DNA from: Litchfieldia alkalitelluris
Lineage (GTDB): Bacteria; Bacillota; Bacilli; Bacillales; Salisediminibacteriaceae
DNA length: 57,373 nucleotides
Reading direction: 5' to 3'
Assembly: GCF_002153425.1 (NCBI RefSeq)
Contig: NZ_KZ119600.1
Location: 4,417,384 to 4,474,756 of the forward strand
A program made the position numbers and the translations under genes. Positions 35,808-50,796 of this stretch are shown in pieces. The notes below the pieces were generated by a model that was given only the letters and a program-made list of their open reading frames with translations, was not told where the DNA came from and ran no database searches. Every line of letters begins with the position of its first letter. Positions within the stretch are counted from its first letter, which is position 1.

Positions 35808-36196
35808 TTTTTTCCCTCCTAAATGGATTATCAGTTATTGGACTATTCTTTGTTTAACGCGAACTTTGTGTGTTGCACGACACTTTGTAAATCTCGTGGA
35901 GTTTTTATTGGATATGGATCTTTTTATTTACCACGAAATTTTGTCTATTTTGCGAACTTATTACTGCTTTGTCGAGTCTTCGGCTACGAGATTGTCAATT
36001 TATTGACTCTAGCATCGGCAAAATTTAATAGATTTATACAATAATGGATTGATAGATAGGGAAATTAGAGTGTTATTGTTCAGCTCTCCGATTCTCATGT
36101 CGAAAGTATTCAAATTTCCAGGGAAATATTTGTTTTTTTTTGACAACCGTTGTATATTTAAGATGCTCCTCAAAAAAAATAGAATGGAAGTGTGCT
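35808..36196. other. Gap between DUF2243 and NERD genes
   Basis: About 390 bp, AT-rich, shared divergent upstream region. Two stretches near 35876 and 35932 (56 bp apart) are weakly similar, and CACGA/TCGTG forms a short inverted repeat. I do not see a clear element. Confidence 0.45.
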
Positions 36197-37156
36197 ATGG
36201 CTACTATTCTCAAACCTCGAAGCCCCTCTCTAGAACTTCTCATCATGAATTCCTTGAGTTTAAGAATGAAATTCACAAAGGAACTTGAACAACGATTGTA
36301 TGCAATTAATAGTGGATATGAAGGTGAGGTGAAATTTGATACGTTTTACGAAAATTGTCCTGATAATTGGGTAATTTTGAATGACATTTGGCTCAAGATT
36401 GATAACTTTACATTCCAGATAGACAGTTTGTTAATCACTACTGGAACTAACTATTTGTTTGATGTAAAAAACTTTTTGAATGAATATGAATATAGGAATG
36501 GTCGTTTTTATAGGAAGGACCAGGAAACAAGAAGTAATCCTCTAAAACAATTAGAACGTTGCGACACCTCATATCGCTACCTCTTGAAGCAACTAGGTCT
36601 AAATTTCCCAGTCGTATCTAACTTAGCATTTGTTAATGAAAAATTTACATTGTTTGGTGCAACCCGTGATTTGCCTATCATTTTGCCAACTCAAATGGAA
36701 CAATTTTTTCAACAGCTTAAAACAACCGAAGCAAAGACGAGTAAACGCTCCGAACAGCCTTCTCAACATCAAATGCACTTAGCAAATCAAATCTTATCTT
36801 TACATGTTAACCAATCACCATACAAAGACTTGCCAGACTATTCATTTGAGATTCTTGAAAAGGGGCTAGTTTGTGGGAAGTGTGGTACTTTTTTTGCACC
36901 GCCTGGGAAGTTGCAAAGGACATTGCTTTGTCATAAATGCGGGTGTGAAGAATCAGTTGAAAATGCTATTTTAAGGTGTATTGAGGAGTACAGACTGCTC
37001 TTTCCAAATGACAGAATAACCACTAAAAGGATTCAGGAATGGTGTAGGGTTATTACGTGTGAAAGAAGGATTAGAAGATCTCTAAACAAATATTTCCAAA
37101 GAATCGGACACAGTACTTCTTCTTATTTTGTCGAACGGAGTGCCCAAAGTATTTAG
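36197..37156 (+). CDS. NERD domain protein with C-terminal zinc ribbon
   Basis: 319 codons. A nuclease-related NERD domain lies at about 35-150 (GYEGEVKFDTF, then FQIDSLLITTGTNYLFDVKNF with the D...VK pattern of the restriction-like fold). A linker is followed by a C4 zinc ribbon (LVCGKCGTFF ... LCHKCGCEE, about 225-255) and a helical C-terminus. NERD proteins are thought to process DNA, but the function is not established. ATG at 36197 with GGAAG ahead is preferred; the frame stays open 19 codons upstream. The gene is alone on the plus strand and is followed by the 52-bp array. Confidence 0.85.
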   Translation: MATILKPRSPSLELLIMNSLSLRMKFTKELEQRLYAINSGYEGEVKFDTFYENCPDNWVILNDIWLKIDNFTFQIDSLLITTGTNYLFDVKNFLNEYEYRNGRFYRKDQETRSNPLKQLERCDTSYRYLLKQLGLNFPVVSNLAFVNEKFTLFGATRDLPIILPTQMEQFFQQLKTTEAKTSKRSEQPSQHQMHLANQILSLHVNQSPYKDLPDYSFEILEKGLVCGKCGTFFAPPGKLQRTLLCHKCGCEESVENAILRCIEEYRLLFPNDRITTKRIQEWCRVITCERRIRRSLNKYFQRIGHSTSSYFVERSAQSI

Positions 37157-37344
37157 TTATTCTTGGACGCTTACCTTCCATGTAGTACTACTAAATCAAC
37201 GCTTTTGTTGGTATCTGTTGGCTCAGAGCTCAGTCTCAGGCTCGGAATCTTAATCGTAATCGGGATCAGGATCGAGCTACTTAATTAATCACTATATGAA
37301 TTCGTTATTTATGTCGTTAGAGCCTACTAATATAGGCGATGGCG

Positions 37345-39190
37345 ACATATTTTTTATCCTTTTGCGGACATTTTTTTCTTGTTTCTTGATGGTTTTGTCC
37401 GCTGACCCTTCGTCTGCGGACATTTCATACCTTCTTCTTGTTTATTTTGTCCGCTGCGTCATCAGCTGCGGACATTTCACACCTGCTTCTTGTTTGTTTT
37501 GTCCGCTGCGTCTTCGTCTGCGGACATTTCACACCTTCTTCTTGTTTGTTTTGTCCGCTGCGTCTTCGTCTGCGGACATTTCACACCTTCTTCTTGTTTG
37601 TTTTGTCCGCTGCGTCTTCGTCTGCGGACATTTCACACCTTCTTCTTGTTTGTTTTGTCCGCTGCGTCTTCGTCTGCGGACATTTCACACCTTCTTCTTG
37701 TTTGTTTTGTCCGCTGCGTCTTCGTCTGCGGACATTTCACACCTTCTTCTTGTTTGTTTTGTCCGCTGCGTCTTCGTCTGCGGACATTTCACACCTTCTT
37801 CTTGTTTGTTTTGTCCGCTGCGTCTTCGTCTGCGGACATTTCACACCTTCTTCTTGTTTGTTTTGTCCGCTGCGTCTTCGTCTGCGGACATTTCACACCT
37901 TCTTCTTGTTTGTTTTGTCCGCTGCGTCTTCGTCTGCGGACATTTCACACCTTCTTCTTGTTTGTTTTGTCCGCTGCGTCTTCGTCTGCGGACATTTCAC
38001 ACCTTCTTCTTGTTTGTTTTGTCCGCTGCGTCTTCGTCTGCGGACATTTCACACCTTCTTCTTGTTTGTTTTGTCCGCTGCGTCTTCGTCTGCGGACATT
38101 TCACACCTTCTTCTTGTTTGTTTTGTCCGCTGCGTCTTCGTCTGCGGACATTTCACACCTTCTTCTTGTTTGTTTTGTCCGCTGCGTCTTCGTCTGCGGA
38201 CATTTCACACCTTCTTCTTGTTTGTTTTGTCCGCTGCGTCTTCGTCTGCGGACATTTCACACCTTCTTCTTGTTTGTTTTGTCCGCTGCGTCTTCGTCTG
38301 CGGACATTTCACACCTTCTTCTTGTTTGTTTTGTCCGCTGCGTCTTCGTCTGCGGACATTTCACACCTTCTTCTTGTTTGTTTTGTCCGCTGCGTCTTCG
38401 TCTGCGGACATTTCACACCTTCTTCTTGTTTGTTTTGTCCGCTGCGTCTTCGTCTGCGGACATTTCACACCTTCTTCTTGTTTGTTTTGTCCGCTGCGTC
38501 TTCGTCTGCGGACATTTCACACCTTCTTCTTGTTTGTTTTGTCCGCTGCGTCTTCGTCTGCGGACATTTCACACCTTCTTCTTGTTTGTTTTGTCCGCTG
38601 CGTCTTCGTCTGCGGACATTTCACACCTTCTTCTTGTTTGTTTTGTCCGCTGCGTCTTCGTCTGCGGACATTTCACACCTTCTTCTTGTTTGTTTTGTCC
38701 GCTGCGTCTTCGTCTGCGGACATTTCACACCTTCTTCTTGTTTGTTTTGTCCGCTGCGTCTTCGTCTGCGGACATTTCACACCTTCTTCTTGTTTGTTTT
38801 GTCCGCTGCGCCTTCGTCTGCGGACATTTCATCCTTTCTTCTTGTTTGTTTTGTCCGCTGACCCTTCAGCTGCGGACATTTCATCCTTTCTTCTTGTTTG
38901 TTTTGTCCGCTGCGCCTTCTTCTGCGGACATTTCACACCTGCTTCTTGTTTGTTTTGTCCGCTGCGTCTTCGTCTGCGGACATTTCATACCTTCTTCCTG
39001 TGTGTTTTGTCCGCTGACCCTTCAGCTGCGGACATTTCTTACCTTCTTCTTGGGGATTTTGTCCACTGCGTCTTCGTCTGCGAACATTTCACACCTTATT
39101 ATTGTTTGTTTTGTCCGCCGACCCTTCTTCTGCGGACATTTCAACCTTTCTTCACGTCAGTTTTGTCCGCAGCACTTTATTTTGCTTCTA
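37345..39190. repeat. 52-bp tandem array 1 (TGTCCGC hairpin family), about 34 units
   Basis: Unit starts fall at 37397 + 52n with no slip up to 39165, plus half-units at both ends. The 25 units from 37501 to 38800 are identical; the outer ones diverge. Each unit has TGTCCGC and GCGGACA arms separated by 13 nt (hairpin span 27 nt), then a T/C-rich linker of about 25 nt. No unit carries a stop codon on the plus strand in any frame. Because 52 is 3n+1, three overlapping frames of 521-588 codons arise; none has a ribosome-binding site and I treat them as artefacts. It lies between the convergent NERD and atpC genes. Confidence 0.95.
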
Positions 39191-39202
39191 TCACAATAAA
39201 AT

Positions 39203-39280
39203 AAAAAAAACGCCCAGGTTCCCTCACCTCGCATCTTCCCCCAACCAAGGGAGAAGAAATCAAAGTGATTCACCTGAACG
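39203..39280 (-). terminator. Terminator of the atp operon
   Basis: On the minus strand CGTTCAGGT and ACCTGGGCG pair as an outer 9-bp stem (two G/T pairs). An internal hairpin CTTCTCCC/GGGGGAAG is enclosed and TTTTTTTT follows. It lies 48-125 bp after the atpC stop, next to array 1. Confidence 0.7.
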
Positions 39281-39327
39281 TTCACGTTCCCATTCCTCAT
39301 AAATAAATGAAACATTTTTCAAACTTA

Positions 39328-39729
39328 TTAACTGCCAGCTACTTCAAGACGGTTTATAGCTCGTTTTAAAGCAAGCTCGGCACGTTTGAAATCAATATGT
39401 TCTTTTTTCGCTCGCTCAAGACGGCGTTCAGCACGTTCCTTCGCTGCCCGTGCCCTCGCTACGTCAATGTCTGACGGTAACTCAGCTGATTCAGCTAAAA
39501 TACTTACTTCGTCTGGGCGAACTTCCATAAAACCGCCACTGACAGCGACGAGCTGAATATTTGAATCATTTTTAAGGCGAACGATACCGATAGTTAGTGG
39601 TGCAACTAGCGGTAAGTGCCCCGCCATGATACCTAGGGAGCCTTCCGTTGTTTTCACCGTAACCATTTCGATCTGTCCTTCAAATACGCTGCCATCAGGA
39701 GTGACGACATTGGCCTGCATCGTCTTCAC
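39328..39729 (-). CDS. atpC: ATP synthase F1 epsilon subunit
   Basis: 133 codons. Regulatory and coupling subunit of F1. N-terminal beta sandwich ([36 protein letters not shown]) and C-terminal two-helix domain ([21 protein letters not shown]). The start is GTG at 39729 after GGAGGGTGAACC; ATG three codons in is an alternative. It is the last gene of the operon, separated from atpD by an unusually long 281-bp spacer with repeats. Confidence 0.95.
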   Translation of the reverse strand: MKTMQANVVTPDGSVFEGQIEMVTVKTTEGSLGIMAGHLPLVAPLTIGIVRLKNDSNIQLVAVSGGFMEVRPDEVSILAESAELPSDIDVARARAAKERAERRLERAKKEHIDFKRAELALKRAINRLEVAGS

Positions 39730-39765
39730 GGTTCACCCTCCTTTTCGAAGCCATCCCATTTTCTT

Positions 39766-39940
39766 CAAAAACCTTAATTAGTTTTTTATAGAAAAACCAT
39801 CTGATTACCTTAAAACCTTAATTAGTTTTTTTCAGAAAAACCATCTGTTTATCTCAAATACATCAAGTAGATTTGAGAAAATCCGTGTCACTATCTTAAA
39901 AACCCTAATAAGTTTTTTCAGAAAAACCTCAGTGAGTACG
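39766..39940 (-). repeat. Imperfect repeats in the atpD-atpC spacer
   Basis: Three copies of a roughly 44-bp unit begin at about 39766, 39811 and 39898. Each has AACCTTAATTAG (or CCCTAATAAG), then GTTTTTT, a short loop and GAAAAAC, so each can form a small A/T hairpin. It is inside an operon where spacers are normally short. Confidence 0.65.
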
Positions 39941-40010
39941 TCCTAAGTTTCATTTAGAAACAAACTTGAACTCAAATGAGATTTTTCCACAGAAAATGGG
40001 CTAGTGCTTC

Positions 40011-42518
<2,508 letters not shown>

Positions 42519-42554
42519 TCACCACCTTTACTTACGAACTAGTTCATCGTTTCA

Positions 42555-44622
<2,068 letters not shown>

Positions 44623-44626
<4 letters not shown>

Positions 44627-45126
44627 AGTTCTTCGCCAACTTCTTTAAGAGTTTCTTGAATGAGCTTTTCTTGTTCTTGCTCATCTAATTCTCTCTCAAT
44701 TACTTTTGAGGCCACAAGAATGGACAAGGTAGAAACTTGCTCACGAAGCGCGGAGATCGCTTGTTCTTTTTCTTGATTAATTTGGGCAATGGCAGCTTCG
44801 ATTCTACGGTCTGCCTCACGTTTAGCTTCGGCTTTTAATTCTTCCGCTTGCTGCTCGCTCATTCTTCTCGTGTTTTCCACGATTTCTTTTGCTTCTAAAC
44901 GGGCCTGTTGGATCGCTTCCCGTTGTTCTTCTAAATATTTTTCAGCATCTTGACGATTTTTCTCAGCTGAGGAAATTTGCTCGGCAATGTGGTTTTCCCG
45001 TTTTTCCATCATATCCATTACAGGACCAAGGGCATAGCGCTTTAATAGCCACATTAGCACTAGGAATCCTAAGATCTGAAATATAGCATCACCGAAAGTA
45101 AATGTTTCACCAAACAGTGCTTCCAA
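44623..45126 (-). CDS. atpF: ATP synthase Fo b subunit
   Basis: 167 codons from TTG at 45126, chosen because AAGGAGG is 8 nt before it; a TTG 8 codons further upstream has no site. One N-terminal membrane helix (AIFQILGFLVLMWLLKRYALGPV) and a long charged coiled coil (EKRENHIAEQISSAEKNRQDAEKYLEE ... about 42-150). Peripheral stalk. Confidence 0.95.
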
Positions 45127-45308
45127 CTTATTCGCCTCCTTCACTTCCAAGTCCTATCATAAGGAATGGCGAAGACTAGCATTCTCCGCCATTTAGATTG
45201 TTGTTACAAGAAGATGTGGATGCAATTTTAGGATATTAGATCACGAAGTGACTGACGTTCTAAAATTTATGTAACATCCTTTTCTTGTGTAAGACTTAAA
45301 AACTATTC

Positions 45309-45524
45309 TTACAGTGATCCGTATAGCATGAAGGCAATAACGATAGCAAGGATTGGAATCGCCTCTACTAGTGGTGCACCAATGAATAGAAGTAATTGAA
45401 TTGGTCCACGCATTTCTGGCTGACGGCTAATCCCTTGAACTACACTTCGTACTACGATTGCTACACCAAACGCACCTGCTAGTGCAGCGATACTTGCAAC
45501 TAATGCTACTGAAAAGAATTCCAT
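45309..45524 (-). CDS. atpE: ATP synthase Fo c subunit with alkaliphile-type motifs
   Basis: 71 codons, two helices. The ion-binding site in helix 2 is P51-x-x-E54-x-x-P57 (APLVEAIPILA). Proline at 51 is the feature described in alkaliphilic Bacillus, where most others have another residue. Helix 1 has A16-G17-A18-F-G20-V-A22, a variant of the AxAxAxA packing motif associated with larger rings. ATG at 45524 follows GGAGGATATTTATC. A 158-bp spacer with an inverted repeat (AATGGCG/CGCCATT) separates it from atpF. Confidence 0.96.
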   Translation of the reverse strand: MEFFSVALVASIAALAGAFGVAIVVRSVVQGISRQPEMRGPIQLLLFIGAPLVEAIPILAIVIAFMLYGSL

Positions 45525-45609
45525 GATAAATATCCTCCTTTAAATTATAAGACAATAATTTTATTTTTATTTTGTAACGCCCTAAAAAGAAAGAGCATAA
45601 TTACTACTT

Positions 45610-46353
<744 letters not shown>

Positions 46354-46383
46354 TCACCTCTTTTCTGTAATCTGGTGTTGACA

Positions 46384-46764
46384 TCATTTGGTTTTCAAAT
46401 GATGTCTCATGTAAATGATAGGTTCTATTAATATTAAAACATAGGTAACCATTAAACCTATGATAACCCCCATTAAGTCAAAGTACTCAGGGAACCTCAT
46501 TGCAATAATCACAGCTAACACTGCGTAAATCACCCGCGCTAAACTTCCAAAAGACCACTTAGCAGTGCCCCCATCAAGTATATTTCCAATAGCCTTAACT
46601 TGTTTATACATACTTAATAAGTTAAATAAACTAAATACTGCTCCAAGTGTTAAGCCGAGGAAAAATTGGGTGTTAGTGAAAAATAGAGCAATGACCATAA
46701 AAATTATTATAAGTATTACCGTATACATTATGTATCGTTTCGCAACAACATGAAAATCATTCAC
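46384..46764 (-). CDS. atpI: ATP synthase subunit I
   Basis: 126 codons, four hydrophobic helices, basic C-terminus (MRHHLKTK). AtpI assists c-ring assembly in related species. The start is GTG at 46764 with AGGAGGCAG, overlapping the end of atpZ by 8 nt. Confidence 0.88.
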   Translation of the reverse strand: MNDFHVVAKRYIMYTVILIIIFMVIALFFTNTQFFLGLTLGAVFSLFNLLSMYKQVKAIGNILDGGTAKWSFGSLARVIYAVLAVIIAMRFPEYFDLMGVIIGLMVTYVLILIEPIIYMRHHLKTK

Positions 46765-46996
46765 GGGAACTGCCTCCTAAAAAGCGCCTTATTGCAATAA
46801 TTATCCCCGTCACTGCTACTCCGAGACCAAGCAGTAAGCCTGTTACGAGAAATGCTACTTCCGTATGAAACTGCTTGTCTAACCATCGTCCAATAAAGAT
46901 CCCCAGCAAAACAGACCCTACAAAGTATGAGCTGATCGTTGTCATCAAAGCGAAAGCCTTCAAGAATCCTTGGAATTTCGATGGTTCTGCTGACAT
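46757..46996 (-). CDS. atpZ: AtpZ/AtpI-type membrane protein, first gene of atp operon
   Basis: 79 codons, two helices (about 13-37 and 47-70), with SYFVGSVLLGIFIGRWLD in the first and GLGVAVTGIIIAIR in the second. It matches the AtpZ/AtpI putative F0F1-ATPase subunit family. AtpZ in alkaliphiles has been linked to magnesium supply and synthase assembly. ATG at 46996 is chosen over one 7 codons upstream because AGGGTGGGG precedes it. Confidence 0.85.
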   Translation of the reverse strand: MSAEPSKFQGFLKAFALMTTISSYFVGSVLLGIFIGRWLDKQFHTEVAFLVTGLLLGLGVAVTGIIIAIRRFLGGSSRE

Positions 46997-47666
46997 TTGC
47001 CCCACCCTAATCTTCATATATGTACTTTAGAAAACGCTTAAGGTAACAGGTGTTCTATCTAACTACAAATCAGCATTTTAGCGATGTTTAAATACCCCTT
47101 GTAATCGTACAATAGAGGGATTCTTACTGTCAAACATATGTAGTGAGAATTGAAAAACACAAAAAAAATTTCAAAAAATCTGAAGCGCTTCCAATGTGGC
47201 TGATATGCTTTTTCACTAAATTGTCACAATTACTATTATACATAAAATATTCACAACTGTCTTTGATATTATTTAAGAAAAATAATGTTTGAATTTTCAA
47301 TTTATTCTACGGGAAATGATATTGTTTATTCCTTATATTTGTGGAGAGCGAATTAACTTGTTATTCGTTCTAGTCAGTTTTAACAAGCACTAATAATAAT
47401 AACATCATTATTACCTTATTTATACTATTTTCTTCAAGTTATTTTAAAGAAATTTTCAATCTATATTGGGGTGGCGAAGAGAGCACACCATTTATAGAAA
47501 AACTACAGTGTTGTTGTTTTTTTGGGGGAAGGGCCTCGCCTCGGAGCGAGTAGGTAGTCGGTGATTGGTGGGTACTGGTGGTGGTAAGTCGTGAGGCTAG
47601 TCTACTATTAAAAAAATTATCTTACAGCTTTGCTTGATAAGAAAAAGAGAAGAGGAAGAAAGCAAT
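46997..47666. other. Upstream region of the atp operon
   Basis: About 670 bp. It contains the candidate atp promoter (47104-47133) and, at its far end, the terminator of the subtilase gene. The rest is AT-rich with no gene. A short G-rich stretch lies near 47520-47590. Confidence 0.6.
47104..47133 (-). promoter_or_regulatory. Candidate sigma-A promoter of the atp operon
   Basis: TTGACA (47128-47133) and TACGAT (47104-47109) on the minus strand with 18-bp spacing, about 100 bp upstream of the atpZ start. Confidence 0.6.
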
Positions 47667-47681
47667 TTAGCTTCCTTCCTC
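47652..47681 (-). terminator. Terminator overlapping the subtilase stop codon
   Basis: On the minus strand GAGGAAGGAAGC and GCTTTCTTCCTC pair (one G/T) across a 6-nt loop that includes part of the stop TAA. TTCTCTTTTTC follows. Confidence 0.75.
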
Positions 47682-50051
47682 CCAAGTACCAATAAATAAT
47701 TCTCTTTCTATGACATCTTCGTGACCTTGTTTTTTCGCAAAAATGATCGCTTTATAAACACCTGGCTCAAGGCCTTGAATTTCAATGTCCTGTTCAAACA
47801 TCCCGCGCTCTAAATTTGATTGTACATCAATATAGTCTATAAAACGGAAGGTGTCAGGATCATATAAGGCAATCCCGAATTTATCGGCACCACCAGGTAA
47901 GTAAACTTCATAGTGATATTCTTCTGGATTCGATTTTTGTTCAAACATAAAAGCCATCAGTCGAGGATACTCAGGTTCTTCCACGAAAAACAGGAATGGA
48001 ACTGTAATCGTCTCACTACCACTTCTCACTACTATCTCATCATGGAATATACCTTCTTGGAAAACAGCAGGAAAGACGTCCATAGTAACTGGGACCGTTT
48101 TCTTTTCACCAGGAGATAAGTACATTGAAAAAGGCACTTTCCATTGTATACCGTCCGGAACACTAAACGGTGGCTCTACCGTATATCGCTTTCTTTCATC
48201 AGATAAATTTTCGATAGTCAGCTCTACTGTTTTTTCTAAGCGACTGTCCGTACGAAGCCACTTCCCGAAGGAAACAGATCCTGGATAAACAAGCGTTTCC
48301 GTATTAAGGGCTTCATTTAATTGAATTCTACCTGTCCCTTGTACGTGAGGAGGATAAATCTCTCCTTCCTTATCTACAATTGGTTTAGCAGTATTCATTA
48401 ATGCGGCTTTTATCTGGTCAGGTGTCCAGTCTGGATGCTTTTGCTTTATTAAAGCTGCAGCACCTGCAACGTGTGGAGCTGCCATGCTAGTTCCATTCAG
48501 GTCTAAATACCCTCTTGGAACAGTACTATCAATTGCTACACCAGGAGCCACTAAATCAGGTTTAATATCCCAAGTGTGTGTCACAGGGCCTCTTGAACTA
48601 AAAGGTGCCATGAGATCTTCTTCGTGTCTATAAACCGTTCGAATATATACTGACTCTTTCATGATTTGCTCCTTTAAAGCTTCACCTGCCTCTTTTGATA
48701 TTCCAATTACTGGTATATCGACAGGTTGTTCGAGCATTCCAGTAAATTCACCATCTGTATGATTATAGACGATGAGTCCTTCTGCTCCTGCTTGCTGTGC
48801 AAGATTAGCTTTTATTGTAAAACTAATTTGTCCCCTTTCAGCTAAAACAATTTTCCCACGAACATCTTGTTGGTAATAATTCTCTTCACTTCCCAAGCCT
48901 ACATATTGGAGAGGATATTCCTTTTTCAAATCCCATTCCAAGGAGTTTTTCATAGGCTGGATTGAAATTTCCTCATCTTCATCTCCATATATATCTGCTG
49001 TAATGTAAGGTATTTTCATCGGAGGCGTAGAAGCACCAACAGATATTGCTCTTGACGAAGTACCCGGAGATCCAACTGTCCACAAGTTAGGCCCACTATT
49101 TCCATTTGAAGTAACTGCAACAACACCTTGTTCTACAGCTTTATCCAGCGCAACGCTAGTAGGCCAGTCTGGTCCATTTACTGTATTACCAAGGGATAGG
49201 TTAATGATATCAACCTCATCTTCCACGGCTTTTTCAATCGCCTCAATCACTTGCTCTGTTGTCCCCATGCCAGTTGGGCCAAGTGTCCTATAGCCATATA
49301 TTTCAGCTTCTGGCGCTACCCCTTGCAATCGACCGTTTGCTGCAATAATTCCAGCAACATGGGTTCCATGAAGGGTCGGCATTCCTTCTTCTTTACGGGT
49401 TTCCATCGGATCGTCATCGTTATCTACTACATCGTATCCACCTTTGAAATTATCTTTTAGATCAGGGTGGTTATAATCTATCCCCGTATCAATCACTGCA
49501 ACTTTTACACCTTTTCCAGTGAGTTTTTCTCCATTTGCATCTAATACATTTCGTATTTCGTCCCCTCCAATGAAGGGTACACTCACATCTAAGGAAGGTT
49601 CGTAGTATGCAATTTCGTCAACACGCTTTATGCCGTCTACCTCATGCAGCTTTGTTATACTTTTTCTAACTGTTTCTATTGAAAAACCATTATAAAGCTT
49701 TGTAAAAACTTTTCTAATTTCCACAGACGGGATTATTTCCTTGACTCGCTTTACTGTTTCTTCAGGGTGATCATTCGATTCAATTATAAAAATCGCTGAT
49801 TCATCACCATTGTTCGGGAATTCTGGACGTTCCGGGTAAAAAACATCTTTGATTGAAATAGCTATTTCATCATCTTGTTTTTTCGAATTGTTTTGCATAA
49901 TGGATATTCCGTCACTGCTATTATCGCTGTTATTACTGCTATTGCTGCTATTATCCACGGCATGCCCCACTGTTGTTGGGACCATAAAGCAGAGTAGAAT
50001 GATCCATATGACGACTTTTTGTAGCCTAAACATTTTCGTCATCCTGTTCAA
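47667..50051 (-). CDS. Secreted S8 subtilase, Vpr-like
   Basis: About 794 codons from TTG at 50051, chosen for GGAGGG 7 nt before; the frame is open 18 codons further without a usable site. Order: signal peptide (WIILLCFMVPTTVGHA), Ser/Asn linker, I9-type propeptide, peptidase S8. The triad is Asp in AVIDTGIDYNHPDL, His in HGTHVAGIIA and Ser in NGTSMAAPHVAGA, with an inserted PA domain (YVGLG...AEGLIVYNHTDG) between His and Ser. A C-terminal beta-rich region of about 190 residues follows. The architecture matches Vpr extracellular proteases. A hairpin overlaps the stop. Confidence 0.93.
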   Translation of the reverse strand: MNRMTKMFRLQKVVIWIILLCFMVPTTVGHAVDNSSNSSNNSDNSSDGISIMQNNSKKQDDEIAISIKDVFYPERPEFPNNGDESAIFIIESNDHPEETVKRVKEIIPSVEIRKVFTKLYNGFSIETVRKSITKLHEVDGIKRVDEIAYYEPSLDVSVPFIGGDEIRNVLDANGEKLTGKGVKVAVIDTGIDYNHPDLKDNFKGGYDVVDNDDDPMETRKEEGMPTLHGTHVAGIIAANGRLQGVAPEAEIYGYRTLGPTGMGTTEQVIEAIEKAVEDEVDIINLSLGNTVNGPDWPTSVALDKAVEQGVVAVTSNGNSGPNLWTVGSPGTSSRAISVGASTPPMKIPYITADIYGDEDEEISIQPMKNSLEWDLKKEYPLQYVGLGSEENYYQQDVRGKIVLAERGQISFTIKANLAQQAGAEGLIVYNHTDGEFTGMLEQPVDIPVIGISKEAGEALKEQIMKESVYIRTVYRHEEDLMAPFSSRGPVTHTWDIKPDLVAPGVAIDSTVPRGYLDLNGTSMAAPHVAGAAALIKQKHPDWTPDQIKAALMNTAKPIVDKEGEIYPPHVQGTGRIQLNEALNTETLVYPGSVSFGKWLRTDSRLEKTVELTIENLSDERKRYTVEPPFSVPDGIQWKVPFSMYLSPGEKKTVPVTMDVFPAVFQEGIFHDEIVVRSGSETITVPFLFFVEEPEYPRLMAFMFEQKSNPEEYHYEVYLPGGADKFGIALYDPDTFRFIDYIDVQSNLERGMFEQDIEIQGLEPGVYKAIIFAKKQGHEDVIERELFIGTWEEGS

Positions 50052-50596
50052 CCCGACTCCCTCCAGTATAGACTTAAAAAACATGGACTGATTTTCCTTT
50101 ATCATTCCAAGGAGGTAGCTATTTCATGCAAAGGGATTGAAGAGAATGAAGAAAAACTATCTAGTTGGTTTTTGATGGAGAGCGTTGGGTGGGTTGGTGA
50201 TGCGGGATTTGTGCGAGGTTTGTGGAAAAAGCTAATTGTGAGTTTTTATGCGGGTTGTGGAAGAACTAATACCGAGATTTTCTTGCGGGTGTGGAGTTGT
50301 TCTTTATTCGGGTTGCGGATTATTCGGGTTGCTGAAGTGCAAGAACTAATAGTGGCTTTTTATGGTGAGTATGTAGTGGGTTGGTGGAATTACGTCTTGT
50401 CTTGTGGGTTTGTGGATTTACGGTTAGTGGGTTTTTGAAATAATCTATAGTGGACATGGACATCTGTATCAACCTCTATTAGGCTTAGTGATTTCTAATT
50501 TTTCTGTTTTTTATTAGAGGGTTGGCGCAGGATCACTATAGGGGTAAAAAACTTGGTTTATTTGACTGAAGCAATGGGACAGTTTCTGTAAAAGGT
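50052..50596. other. G/T-rich region upstream of the subtilase
   Basis: From about 50160 to 50440 the plus strand is strikingly G/T-rich with recurring GGGTTG, TGCGGG and AAGAACTAAT. An 88-codon frame here is Gly/Val/Trp-rich chance sequence. No convincing gene or promoter. Confidence 0.5.
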
Positions 50597-50796
50597 AATT
50601 AAACCTGATTTGTTTTACCGAAGACTTGGTGTTACCTCCCTTTCGGGGAATTAAAACTGATTTATTTTACCGAAGGCTTGGCGCTGAATTCCTTTCGGGG
50701 AATTAAACTTGATTTATTTTACCGAAGGCTTGGTGCTACCTCCCTTTCGGGGAATTAAAACTGATTTATTTTACCGAAGGCTTGGTGCCTTGCTTC
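50597..50796. repeat. 52-bp tandem array 2a (CCGAAGG hairpin family)
   Basis: Four units begin at 50597, 50649, 50701 and 50753, each 52 bp. Each begins AATTAAA and contains CCGAAGG (CCGAAGA in the first), a 15-nt loop and CTTTCGG (one G/T pair). The fourth runs into array 2b at a shared CTTCGGG sequence, with no spacer. Confidence 0.88.

Noticed and set aside
35860-36000. Possible fifth tandem array
   Set aside because: Two stretches 56 bp apart are only about two-thirds similar and I could not extend the pattern; evidence too weak.
37296-39204. Three long overlapping plus-strand reading frames (521, 569 and 588 codons) of repeated Cys/Leu/Phe-rich peptide
   Set aside because: They arise because the 52-bp unit has no stop in any frame and 52 is 3n+1. 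No ribosome-binding site, all frames equivalent, and the encoded peptide is only a frame-shifted reading of the hairpin unit.
50172-50438. 88-codon frame on the plus strand
   Set aside because: Low-complexity Gly/Val/Trp composition follows from the G/T-rich tract; no ribosome-binding site and no recognisable motif.
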